Of a stretch of DNA of 64,000 bases, positions 10,324 through 22,798 are shown piece after piece. The stretch's first letter is position 1; the number at the start of each line of letters is the position of its first letter. The stretch covers positions 124,001 through 188,000 of the forward strand of contig JAPYMA010002819.1 of the NCBI GenBank assembly GCA_035041965.1, read 5' to 3'. A model generated the notes under the pieces. It was not told the origin of the DNA. It made no database searches and saw nothing but the letters and a program-made list of their open reading frames with translations. This stretch comes from Anisakis pegreffii (lineage: Eukaryota > Nematoda > Chromadorea > Rhabditida > Anisakidae). The position numbers and the translations under genes were made by a program.

Positions 10324-12414
10324 ATGGAGCTGTACATTTGGCCTTCTGACTTTGGACTACCATCCATTGACTCTAAATGCCTGCAATTTATGGTTTGTTT
10401 CGGAGTTTCTGAACTTTTTTTTTGATCAGATAAATTTTTAATTTTCCAACTGAACGAAATTTTCAAATTGGTTTTGCGTAAATTTTATAAGTTGTATAAA
10501 TGAAAATCTCTAATTACATAAGTATTTATTCATATACGAAAATTATGTAAGTAGGACGTGAAAATTCGAAGGTCCAGAGTAGGTTGCGCAGGTTGAAGAA
10601 ATACATTGTGTGATCTATAGGCGTGCGCTAAATTCTGTGCAGCTCCAGTCACTGTGATCCCATCGCATACGCCATGGAAGCACAAGAAAGGTTATTTATT
10701 TTTGCATTTCACGGGATTTATTCATTCGTCGATGAAAAGAATATTATTTGGCAGTCAATTTATCAAAATATTTTTGATTTTGTGAATTTTGATTGCTTAT
10801 GAACAAATTTTGGGTTGTGATTGTAGACTTTGGCGAGAAATTTAATGGGTCTTACTTTTATAGGAACATATCCAGTGTTCGTGAACAAAAGTGATGGTGG
10901 TTCGAGTAACGAAACCACTGAATTCAATCAGTTCGCATCGTTGCTTCGCAAGAGTGCACAGGTTAATGTTAGCACAAAATTAAATTTAGTTTTGTGTTTG
11001 GAAAATACTTCGTCATAATTGAAATATGATGAATGAGTAGATCAACTAAGGGATTGATTTTTTAGGATGTTGTGTTGGATAATGAATTGACGCTGGCCGA
11101 GCGATGTGAGCTGGACGCATACGCGAATTTGATGCGCCATTCATTTTATCCAGCACAGGTTTTTCGATTTTGAATTGAATTTGCCTTTTTTTCGAGAGAG
11201 TAAATTGAAGGTTTGTTTACTGGAACGTTGGAATTTTACTTGGAAACGTGAAATTTGATTTAAGAAAATAGTGTTCGGTGATGAATAGATGATACTTTTA
11301 TGGGCAAAAGAATTTTTTGAATTGGTATCAGAGTAGAGCGTAGAGTAGTAGTCTGAAAATTCAGTTACATCTGTTGTGGTTGGATCAGTGGAACTATACA
11401 ACGGTAACGTCGCACTGGTATTCGTCACAGTTGATTTTCCCGTACGGTTTGTATTATTTGGAAAAGAGACGACGTCTGGCACAAGCGTATATTGATGCGT
11501 GTGGACGAACCGAAACTGAGTTGATACGGAACGCGATTGTGGCCATCAATCTACTCTCTGCAAAACTGGGCGATAACAAATATTTTTATGGTGATAAGTG
11601 GGTTGTTTTTTTTTGAAATTTTATTTTATTCTTGTTATGTTTTGTAAGGTTTTTGTTTGTGTTGATAATACTGCTTTATATTTGTGTGGTTATGATTCGT
11701 ATTGTTGAAGGCCAAGTTCATTGGATGCGCTGATATTCGGATATTTGGCTCCGATATTGAAGTTACCTCTGCCGTCAGATCGTCTGCAGCAGCACATTTT
11801 GGGGTGTCCGAATTTGGTACGATTCATCGAGTCTATTATTAGTATTTATTTGCCACTCACTGAAACGCAGATACGATTGCAAGCACTTTCAAAGGTTCAT
11901 TTTTATATTATTAATATTATTATGGATGTTTTTGTTTTGATTGTGTTGTTGTTATTATCTTTATTGCGTTGTTATATTCATCAGTGATTTTTTCTTATTG
12001 TGGTATTGTTATCTATTGTTATTGTTTTTATTATTGTTTTAATGAGTACGGGATCATTGAAGGATAAATGGCAGATACGTCGTGCGAGGGCGCAAAAATC
12101 TGCGGAGCGAATGCATTTACGACGTGAGACTATCGATGAGCAGGCGTCGGTATTAATTATTTTTGTTATTGTGATTTATTATTGGGTCTGTATTTATTAT
12201 TTTATGAATTATTTGTTCCGTTTTATTATAAATTATGATTATGATCATTATTAATGTTGTTGTGTGATGAAGTTATGTTGTATTGCAGGCGCCGATTCGT
12301 GATACAGTTCTGTTTGCAGTGGGTGCACTCACCCTGTCGCTGCTGTTCGCCGTTCATTTGGGTATAATTTCGGTGTCAATCGAAGAGGACATCCCACCGA
12401 TTGATATTGAGTAG
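10324..12414 (+). CDS. mtx-1: Metaxin-1 (mitochondrial outer membrane import/SAM-associated)
   Basis: Eight exons: 10324-10392, 10621-10690, 10864-10961, 11066-11158, 11365-11597, 11711-11894, 12063-12149, 12289-12414 (TAG). They total 960 nt, giving 319 aa; human MTX1 is about 317. Metaxins are GST-fold outer-membrane proteins that help beta-barrel insertion and adaptor-mediated mitochondrial transport. Visible: the N-terminal [16 protein letters not shown] motif; the [14 protein letters not shown] region (thioredoxin-like half); [19 protein letters not shown], the hallmark GST C-terminal motif; LPSDRLQQH; and a C-terminal hydrophobic anchor ([18 protein letters not shown]) followed by a short acidic tail. 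Exon 3 was placed at the ttttatag acceptor at 10863 because this restores phase and the family motif. All junctions keep phase. Confidence 0.9.
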
Positions 12415-15400
12415 TTGATATTTTGTTGTGATGATTTAGTTTGATTAATTTGATTTGATTTAGATTTTCTAGTGAGTGTTATTGCAATTGCTTTGTGTGC
12501 GGTTACGAAGTATTAACAGTGTATTCATTTTTGTTCGTGTAAATTGTTTAGTTCATTAAAATTTCTCCATTGATAATATTCTACTGATTGTGAAATGAAG
12601 AAACATTTTGTTTCTTATCGATCGTTGCATCGACTGACGTGGAATTGATTACCTATTTCGTGATGGTTTCAGTTCATTTGTAACGTGTTTTTTGTTTGTT
12701 TTCGTGATTGATTTGTGGAACAGCTTGTAAAGCTCGACTGATTAACTCTTTAGTTAACTGGGATGCCATAGGAAAAATCTGAAGTGGCGCATGGAATTGA
12801 GATAGGAACTTTTGATTGGATTCAATTGGATTGTGCTGGATTTTTGGAATGTTATGCGGTCGGTACATTTGAAGGAAGTAGTGTTAATAAGAGAGCGTAA
12901 TTGGATTACGATGGATTATATTTAGGCGTAGATTTAGGATTAGGCTGATCGTGAGGCTGAGCTACCAGCTGGAGAATTTGATGGTTTTGTCATGTGGGGC
13001 TGAGGAATCTGTTGATCATAATGATGGTTCTAGATATAAGATTCAGTCTAGGCTTGTGCCTAAATGTAATCCTTCAAAATCACACCTTTGATTATCGCCT
13101 TTTTTATGAAGGTGTCACTGTTAAAGTATTGTGTTTTTGTTTCTTTTTTTATTGAACGAAACGAGAAATTTAAAAGTGTTGCAGTTGAACGCAACAGAGT
13201 GTAATGTGAAAAAAAAGTGGTGTAATGATAGAGTTTATGTTGTTGTGTTTGGTGAATGAGTAGGTCGATTCGATGGTGCAAGTTTCACGTAGGTTTGTTT
13301 GTAGGAATGATGCGATGTGCTGAAATTGCATTCTGCTCAATAACCGCACACAGCAACCGGTTTGTTTCATTTGATTTCATTCATTTATTATGTAATATAA
13401 CTCATTTATTATATTGGTTCGTTGGTTTGTTTGTTTGTTCAGTGTTATTGTTTCTTTTCTGAACATTTATCATGCGTTATCATTATCTATGTCATATCAC
13501 TATTGTTATCAATATCATCTCATCATTATATCCCACCATTATCACAATGACTATAATCGTATTAAATGATAATTTCACTGAATCATGCAGTTTTTGTGCA
13601 GTCAGCGTTCACAGTTCGGATTTGACGTTCGATTATTAGTTGCCATTTCCATTGCATTGCATTGCGATTAGTTGCGCGATTGATTGTCTTTCTTTTTCGG
13701 TAATAATCTCATTGAGATTATGCAATTGTTGTTTTGCAATTGCACCGGCAAACTATCTAATTTCCTTTGGAATCAAATTTGAAAAATGGTTTCAAAGCAT
13801 TTTTCTCCTTCGTGATCTTCTTCTCCATCATAATTTGTGTCTTCTTCTGTTTTGAAATTGAAAGAAGTTGACAATTTGGGAAAGCATAGCGGAAATTTTG
13901 AAGGCAATTGAAGAAATATTTCACGTTTTGGACGGCGATTTCTTGAAAGTGTAACAGAAAAAATTCAAAGTTTAGAGAAATGAAATTCAAAGTGCAGTTC
14001 TGCAAAAAAAAATTCGAAGTTTAGAGAAAAGAAAGAATTTTGTGAATCCACAATCAATCAATCAATCACATAGATGATTCGTGTTGTAGTTTTTGCAGTT
14101 TTTGTTGCATTGCGTAAAGCAGATAGATGCGAAATGAAATTTGTGATGAATGTCATCGAAATAAAGCCGAAGCAAATCATCCAGTTTTGAAGAGTTTGTC
14201 GCAGAGATTTTGTTGATGGTTTTTGATGTTTTAAGTGTTTCGATTAGTTTTTGCAATGTTGAAAGAACGAACGATGTGATGATGGTGGGGGTGTAATTGG
14301 TATTTTTATTGCATTTATCGGTGCGTAAATTGAGAGGAAAACAAGTTTGGAAGCAATGCCGAATAGAGTTTAGAGCATTTGATTGGATAGGATTGCTTGG
14401 GAGATGAGTGGGTGATTGAGTGGGAGAATTATGAATGAAGGATTGTAGCTGAAGGGGATTGCATCTTGTTTTTTGCGGGGATGGTTATTACTAGGTGTTA
14501 TTATTAGTGTCGTTATCGCGGCTGCTGCTTTTATTATGACACGGTCATTGTCATCGTTGTGATGAAGATTGTACTATCAGATCGTTATTATTATTGGTAT
14601 TATTATCAGAGTTATTCGAATTGTTTTTATAACTGGAATTGTTGTTGTTATTATTATTAAGGTTGTTATTAGGATGAGGATTTTTTGTGGTATTTTATTG
14701 TAAGTCGTTTAGATGCGTGTGATGATGGAGAATAATAAATCTGAAGTGTTCGGTGAACGTTCACGACGGTTTTTTTTGGTGTGGAGAGGCTGGAGTGGTT
14801 GTTGTTAGGGCATAGAATTATACACTTATGGAGGAATAATTTTTGAGGAGGGATGAGTGAGGAGAATGTGTTTGGAAGTAGAGGGTGAGTGCGGAGTTGG
14901 AGTATGGCTTTATTATTGTTATTGCTGTTGGATTAATGTGGTTATGATTAGAATCAGTAGAATTATTGTGGTTGGGAATGTTTTTGAGATTGTTTTTTGA
15001 AATGGTGATAAGTGATTCTTATACGAAGAGTAATTATGGTTAGTATGAATAATTAATAATAAAGAATGATTATTATTAATACTAATTGTAAGATCATTGT
15101 TGTTATATTATTAAACTGTAATATTTGTTATAATAGAGGAATATTTTGAGTTGAGGAACTATGTGTATGATGTTGTTTAAGGCGTATAGTTCGTAATGTT
15201 GGTGAAGTGATTTGAACTGATGAAGTGAAGTTGTTCGAAGTTTAAATTTGAAGGTAATCATAATGGTTGAAGAGGAATTAATTCTGTTGGATGAGTCATC
15301 CGCCATATGGTGACGATTGAATAAATGAATCGTGAAGGGCGATTGCATAATGCGATTTGTCAAAAAACTTTTAATGAATCATAACGAAGAGGTAATCGAA

Positions 15401-17620
15401 TTCAAGGTTGTTTGTGCCATGTAAATGAAGTGAATTGAAAACGATCTGTCGTGAAAGTTGAAGTGATTGATTTAGTGTAGAAATAGAAGTGTGCTGGGTT
15501 GTGTTATTTTAGATATTGTCGGATAATTTCGATACAAAATTGAGTATAGTTTTAATTTCGATTGTGTGGAATCTTTTGAAAATTTTGTGTGCATTCAGAG
15601 ATATAAAGATTTGGAGGAATTGCTGATGTCGATAGCACAGTGATGTCGTTATCGTTGTTATCTTAATCGTCTTCATCATCCGAAGTTATTTGTCTTCCAG
15701 CAACATTTAATTGTGGAGTTAGGTATGAGATAAGTTTCGTGATCAAACATCGTGTCTTTTGTGATCGCTAGAGCTTAACTGATCAGCGTGAACGTATTCG
15801 ATTTTGGAAGAGGAAGGCCGTAAGAATGAATAATGGTCAGGGTTAGTTTTGGGTTTAGGGGTGAGGTCAGGTGAGTGAGGTGCATGTTTTGGATGGGAAA
15901 ATACGAATTTAGCGATCGACGGATTGCGGAAATTCAGAAGAGAATTGGATCGGGCACACGGAACAGCTAGAATTGGATTGGGATGATGAAAGGATTGTGG
16001 TTAGGATGAGCGAGGTTAAGGTTGATTTATTTTGTTTTGATTTAATTTGGTTCGGAAGTGGTTTCGAATAAGTGTGTCAGTGTATGGGTCAATCTAGAGG
16101 GATTGCGTTCGTGTAGATGAGAAGATGGGGAGGTTATCTCTGAGAGGAGAGGGAATGGGATATAGAATATAGATGGATTTGAATCAATAGTGGACTTAAA
16201 TGGGATAGAGATTGATCAGCGATGCATGAGCGTGTGCTTTGGTCATTTTGCATTGAACTGGGTGCATTGAATACGTATCTGAATGCAGGTGTGTAATTAA
16301 TTGTAGTCTGATACAAAATAGTAATAGTATTGGTCATTTTGATTGATTGATTTATTGGTCGTTTCGTCTATTTGTTCGGCGATGGTTTCTGAGGATGGAT
16401 GTGGATGTATGGATTCGTAAATGAATCCAATCGATCGATGAATTTATAAACGCTTTGTGAACAACTATCTATCCACTTCTGTACATACGCACAATATGTA
16501 CAGAGGTAGATGTGTACACATTTCAGTTGTTGATACGTACAATTAGATGGTTTTGTAATTGATTGATTATTGTTTTGTTGCGATTTTTATGGTTATTACT
16601 GTTTAGGTGAGATTGATTAGTGTAGTTGAAGTATAATGAAATTAGCGTTTTGTTCGTTTGAACCCGTTTTGAGACAATTTATTCATGAACGGATGTATTC
16701 GGATCGTACTTAGGATTTAAGTATTATGAGGGATATGCGATGATGAGGACATGGGTTGTTTTGAAGAGTTGAAGGTGTTATATTGGTTTATAACGATTGA
16801 ATCTACTCGTGTTCAGTTATTCATTAGTGGAACTGTCTTGTTCAGTGATTTCGGTTTGATTTAGACTCTGAATTGAGTTCGGTTTTGATTGGAACTTGAT
16901 TTTGAGGGCATTGGTGTTTATTTCGGTGAGTTAGCTCGTAGTTAGGAAGGGATTGAGATTATTCGAATTATTATTGGTGTTATTATTGTTATTATTATCA
17001 TTATCATTATTGTTACTGCTGTTATTTTTATTATTATTGTTATTATTGAATTTCATGTTCAATGGGATAGTTTTTTGAGAGGATCAATTGGATGAGGTGT
17101 AACATTTTTAGTTGATGAGAGCTTGAACGGGTATTAAATGAAATAATTGAGTGAGTGATGGATGGATTGTTTATTTTGATGATTATTGCTCATATTGCAT
17201 CGCTGCGGGGCATTTGTTTATTGGTTCATTCAATTTGTTATGGGAAGACCGGATTTGAGGTGTTTTTTGGTTTGGATTCTGGTTTTGAGTGGATATTATG
17301 CATCATCTTGGATTTGGGATTGCGTGCAGATGAATTTATTTTGATTAGAAGTTGATTGATCGCTGAATATAATCGATACTGTTGATATTATTATTGTTGT
17401 TGGTGATATTAGTATCTGATATTACTTTTGTTATTATTGATATTGATTTGGGTAACATTATTGCAGATATTATTATTATTGTTATTAGAATTGGTATCGA
17501 TATGCAGTTATGACGATATTATTATTGTAAATGATATTGGAAATATACTTATATTATCGTTGATATTGATATTATTGGCGTTATTGTTATTATTAGTATT
17601 GGAAAAAGGAATATTTGAAA
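12415..17620. other. Gene-poor intergenic region
   Basis: Five kilobases between mtx-1 and the Dispatched gene. It contains TTA/TTG microsatellites (14580-14660, 16975-17050, 17390-17600), a degenerate piece related to the lrk-1 intronic hairpin (13060-13125) and a short hairpin (16471-16511). No exon with both plausible splice sites and protein motifs was found on either strand. Confidence 0.5.
16471..16511. other. Short inverted repeat / hairpin
   Basis: Perfect 10-bp arms TCTGTACATA (16478-16487) and TATGTACAGA (16495-16504) with a 7-nt loop. The pairing extends outward imperfectly through 16471-16477 with 16505-16511. It could be a small structured RNA or chance palindromy in AT-rich DNA. 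Confidence 0.35.
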
Positions 17621-20600
17621 ATGCTCTCGTCTGCGCTAATGGCCTATTCACGTGTGCTGGTGCGTTATCCAGGCACGGTGATATTGCTCACGTCGCTGTC
17701 ATCCACTCTTATTCCCATTGTGATCATTTATTTCTTTCCAATTCACGTCATACCGAATCCTGAATTGGTTAGTGACGTTTTGGTTGTTGTTATTGTTGTT
17801 GTTGTGATTAATTGTTCGTAGTGCTTCAATTCTATCGAAGCTTAAAGAGTTGGAGCTTGAAGTTTAGCCGGTTTCTATAGGGAAATTCAAATCTAAGATG
17901 CAAGAAATGTCACGGAGAAAATGTAGACATATTTCGAGAGAACGTATGATATCGTCTTGTCTAGTTTTAAAAAAAGTTTCGGTTGTTAGCTTGTTTTTTG
18001 TTTTATAATTGCATTCAGCATGTATTTGTTTCGTTGGTCGATTGATGTACGGCGGTGTATTGCAGAGAAAAATTTACATTTTTGACTTATTGAGCATTAT
18101 TAGATGAAAGCTTAAGCACAGCGAATAGTTGATAACTAAAAAATTTAGTGGAAAATAAATGTAATTCATGGATAATTTGAGAGTCAGTCAGTTCAGTGAA
18201 GAACCGCAGTTTCTATTGTTGTTTTCCCTTTGGCCGTCTCACCGCAAACTAGCATCAGCACGTTTGTTGCTCATTGAAGGGATTCGACACGCGTGGTACG
18301 CAGTATTCGGGTGCACGATTAGCATGGGAATCGGTAGCGTGGCCGTTGCAGCAAGGCAACCGAGTGCCGATCGAAAACGACGAGCAGGCGGCCACTCGAC
18401 TGATACCTGCTTCACAGCAACCCGAATCACTTCTTGCCACCACCGGAAAGGCATCAGCTGGTGCTGCTGCTGTTGGAAGGGCGCAAGTAAGCAGCACAAA
18501 TAAGACGCGAACAAAGCGATCGTGGGCCGATGAATTTATCGATATCTTTGTGCAGATACCGTGCTATGGTAGTCCAATTCCAGCAAGTTCGTTTTTTTTG
18601 TTGAGGTTATTGGTACCATATTTAGCAAATTGGAGCAAAATGCAAGCAGCACAAAGATTTTACAGAATATATAGTATGGATCGACATTAGATCCATAGTG
18701 AAGTTGCGCACGATGTTTTTTTGTATCTGGTTCTGTTTTGATTTCATTTTTCTGTGTCTGTTTTCTTGTTTCCAAGTTTTTCAGTTAAGAGAAATTTCAG
18801 TGGATTTCCTGGCTCAGTTTGTGCTGGAAGTGCCGTCTTATGAGGCACTGTTTGAGATGAATTTCTTGAAAACTCTGTGCTCGGTGCACACGCATCTATT
18901 TGAAGCGCTTGACCCATTCACCGAAATTACACCGTATAGGTGAGAACTGTTGATTGGTTTCATTGTTTGTTGTTTATTTTACGATTTTTAAAAATGGTGT
19001 TGGTCGTTTTATGAAATTGCGAATGAATTGTTCAGTAAATATACTGAATTGCGATATTTTTGTAGCAGAAACGAGTGAGCTTCAGTGATTGATTGTGAGG
19101 AATATTTTTGAATTTCAGCATTGGATCTTGATTGATGAATGATTTAAAATGTACGAAATGAATCGAGAGCAAGTTTCAGGAATATTTATCATTTAGCGAA
19201 CTATGTGTCGTGTTTATCACCGAACGATTTGACGAATTGCTCGTATATCGAGGAATCGGATATTGGTTACGCGAAAGATTACCTCGATTCATGCCGTCCT
19301 TATCGCGCAGACCTGATCAAATGCCGTCAAGGATGTGACGAGAATGAAGACGATGAATCGGGCGAGAATGCGTGTGACGAGCCGTGTGATCACGTGCCAC
19401 TCAACTGTAGTACACAAATGATTTTCGACATATTCTATCGAATTCTACCGAAGAATCTCGATGAAAAGCCGCTGTATGTGAACGCATTCCTGCCAATATT
19501 CACAATGATGGCCTATCAGGCGCGTGGTTACTATCAAGTGAATGCACAAAAGTATGTGAAGTTGCAGAATGCGTTTCGAGACTATGCAAAAGAACATCGG
19601 CAAGAGTTTGTTTTGAAAGGTATCTGCTTGATTTGGTTCAAATTTTGTTTTGTTGTTTCTTTTTTTTGTTTGGGTGAGAAATTTGGAAGGTTTGATTCTG
19701 TTATGATGATTTTTGATTTCGCCTTTGATTTGTTGTGATGATTTGATTCGAGTTTTTATTTTGGCATAGAATTTTTTTGCATTTGAGGATTAGCAATGGA
19801 CATGAAACGTGATATCTTATTTGATGGTGCAAAACGTGATTCGTTATTGGCTGGTGGTGCGGCGTTGTGTGTATTCATCCTTGTATTCCTCTATTCGCTG
19901 AATCTGCTGTTTTGTTTTGCCGTAACCATTATGTTGGCAGCATCAGTACTATGCGCGTTGTCGATTTATGCGCTCTTCACCTCAGAATTTCCCCTCCTGA
20001 ATCTGGTCGTTTTCGTGTTGATGCTGGCGATTGGCTCAGATGATGCGTTCTTGCTGTTGAATTCATTCCCGAGAAAGGACAAAGTCTCGGCCGAATCCAT
20101 ACATTCATGTCTATCGCACACAGCCGCTACTATGTTACTGACATCGTCATCGACAGCGGTACCATTTCTGACGAATATCATCAGTAGTGTGGTGGTGTTT
20201 AGGTGATTTTTATTGTAGTTTTTGTCTTGGTTTGTATGATTTGCTCTTGATTTTCAGTTAGTTTGAGATTGCGATCAGTTCTGGTTTGATTTGCGTTGTG
20301 AATATCATTATTAATTGTTATTTTTTGATTGATTGATCATTGATTGATCTGAACGCTGTTATGAAGTAAAATGCGCAATCAGTGCGGTGAAGTCACATGG
20401 AATTGAGTGTAAACTTTTCTGCGATTAGTAGTTTCATGACATTTTTTGTTGAAAAGACGGAGAAAATATAGTAATTTATGAATTTGATTGATTTTCGTAA
20501 AGCTGTTCAAGTGATAGACTTGATATTGTGTCAAGTATTCGAAAACATTCGGTCGTTTCAGGTGTTTTGGCTTGTTCGCTGGTCTTACACTGACTTTCAA

Positions 20601-22798
20601 CTATATCCTTGAAATGTCCTTTCTGCCAGCCGTTCTGATATTCCAAGATCGGCATTTGCGTCGTTGTGCACCCACCCCACGACGTCACCCGTTTGCATTC
20701 CTGAACTACTTGCTCAAGGATGTTCTGCCGTACGTTGTCGTAAGCGGACGTTTTGTGTGGTTAACGTGCCTAACGGCTATATTCGGTGTATCGTGCTATA
20801 TCACCGCAACGGGTTTACATTTCCCTCAGTACAACCCTCTGCAACTGTTCGTCAGCTCGAATGAACATGAATGGTACGACAATAACGCAGAGCGACAGTT
20901 CGAGTTCGTGAAGAATAAGATTGGTTTGTATATTGGCGTACGATTGATGTGGGGCCTGTCCGAGGTGCACACAACGAGTGTATTTCGAGTGGACACTCTC
21001 ACGAACGTGGCCGCCGATCCAGCGTTTCACTTGCAGACGATTGAGGATGTGCAACGGTTAGCGGACAAGTTGAGGCAATTCAGGCATTTGCAGTTCGTGC
21101 AGCATGGCGAAGAGTTTTGGCCGGAACGTTTTTTGGAGTGGTCGAAGACATTACCGTGCCGAAATGCAACTGCGAAGCAGTCTGGAAAGGCTCAGGATAA
21201 GGCAAGCAACAGGAACGATAGCGCAGGGAATTTAGTGGTGAACGGCCTCGGAATCGAACAGCTGCATGACGGGACTAGGAACGAGAATATTAGTGGTGTC
21301 ACTGAGGAGAACGGTGTTGGCCGAGTTGCGGGGAAACTTGTTCACCGCCGAAAAAGGGTTGCGGATGATATGGAAGGCGATCGGGCAGGAGTATGTTGCA
21401 ACTATTTGCATGAGTCGTATCGTGACAGTGAGCTGGACTACTGTATGCGACTGTCCACAGTACATTTGTACACGCAGTACAACGACACGTTGGTGTTCGA
21501 CAATAAAACCTTCGATCTGGTCGGTTACACGGCCGCACTGCCCACTAATATCGTATTCTCGTATAAATTTTCAAATCTTTCGAAAATATTCAAGCAGCTG
21601 GAAGACGCTTTCGGTGGAGAGCCGGGTTAGTGGCTTGTGTTCGTTTCGGTTTTGGTTCCGTTTCTGAATTTTTATGAAGTTTAAATTTTTTGTAACTGCA
21701 AGATGACTGATCTGTTAAGAGTAGATCGATGGAAAGATCAGTAATGATAATGTGATGATGATAATGGTATCTATAATGAGAATAAATGTGGTAGCAACAG
21801 TTCTGAATGATAACGATATATAAGTAGTCATGTAAATGGTACTGCTGTTGATAGATGGTAATAGTGATGGTAATCGTAATGAAATCAGCGATAAAGCTGA
21901 CGATATGGTTGATATTTTAGGTGGTTGGTGGACTATTGAGTGGTCGTTGATGTGCATCTGGTTTGATTTGCTGGCATCGATTCTGTGGGATTGCCGTCAG
22001 TCAGTGGCGCTATCATTTGTGGTGGTGGCCATCTTCGCTTTGATTCATATAAGATTCGTGTCTGTGATGGCACTGTTGTCGATAGTGGTCATTGTGGTGT
22101 GTTCGGTTGCATTCGTGGTGCAGTTGGGATGGGTTATCGGCGTGTTGGAGGCGGTTATTCTGGTGCTTGTCGTGGGTCTTTCGTTCGACTTCACATTGCA
22201 CTACGGGGCATCAATCCCACGAAAAGGTTGCGCAAAGCATCGAGTCACCGTGGCTATCCAGAAATCGGCGATACCAGTAGCGCTAGCCGCGTTGTCATCG
22301 ATTATTGCCGGTGTAACGATGTTAGCAGCCGAAACGCACGCATTTTATCAGGTGATTATTCTTATGATTCTTGTTTGTTGAGAGCTTGCAAGAGTTTTTG
22401 TTGATTCGACGGGTTTGTTTCGATTTGTTTTGTTAATTGTAAGTGCGATTTCAGATTTGATTTTTTAATAAGCTGTAAAAGTTTTGTTTTTTGACTTATT
22501 TGTCTAGTATAAGTTTGTTGTTGTAAAGTTTTTGAATGTGGTGATGAAAATATATTTTGATAATTGAATAATAATAATAATAAAAATCATAATTTCGGCA
22601 TTTCAGGTCGGCGTATTCTTGGTGACATCGACGAGTGTCAGTTGGTTGTATTCAACGTTCTTCTTCTTACCCCTTCTGACATTTTTCTTGTCATCGTCAA
22701 AAGAGTGTGTGCATTGTACTAAGGAAACACGATGCATATTCCCGTTGGCTACCACAACAGATATAACTTTACATATGAACGGTCATATGGCGAAGTAG
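17621..22798 (+). CDS. disp: Dispatched-family RND transporter (CHE-14-like)
   Basis: Exons: 17621-17767, 18280-18586, 18777-18939, 19180-19619, 19794-20202, 20562-21625, 21921-22351, 22607-22798 (TAG). They total 3153 nt, 1050 aa. Dispatched proteins are 12-helix, sterol-sensing-domain transporters that export lipid-modified Hedgehog; nematode CHE-14 acts in apical secretion and cuticle. Visible: first helix then GFDTRGTQYS (family motif GFxxRGT); a Cys-rich first extracellular loop; AMDMKRDILF leading into the sterol-sensing helices; GSDDAFLLL (Asp pair about residues 435-436); the second half with GLSFDFTLHYG (Asp about 932). These three acids match the proton-relay residues of the family. 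Furin-type sites are RTKR at about residues 126-129 and RRKR at about 751-754. Intron 2 has an alternative pair of splice sites (donor after 18486, acceptor before 18785), which keeps frame and gives 1014 aa without the first site. Assignment to Dispatched over Patched-related proteins rests on these motifs. Confidence 0.85.

Noticed and set aside
16500..16512. let-7-like seed (GAGGTAG) in the hairpin at 16471-16511
   Set aside because: The seed is on the 3' arm with mismatched surroundings, unlike let-7 precursors.
18510..18690. Continuation of Dispatched exon 2 to the stop at 18690 as a truncated product
   Set aside because: Downstream exons continue the conserved protein in frame from two alternative splice-site pairs; a truncated form has no support.
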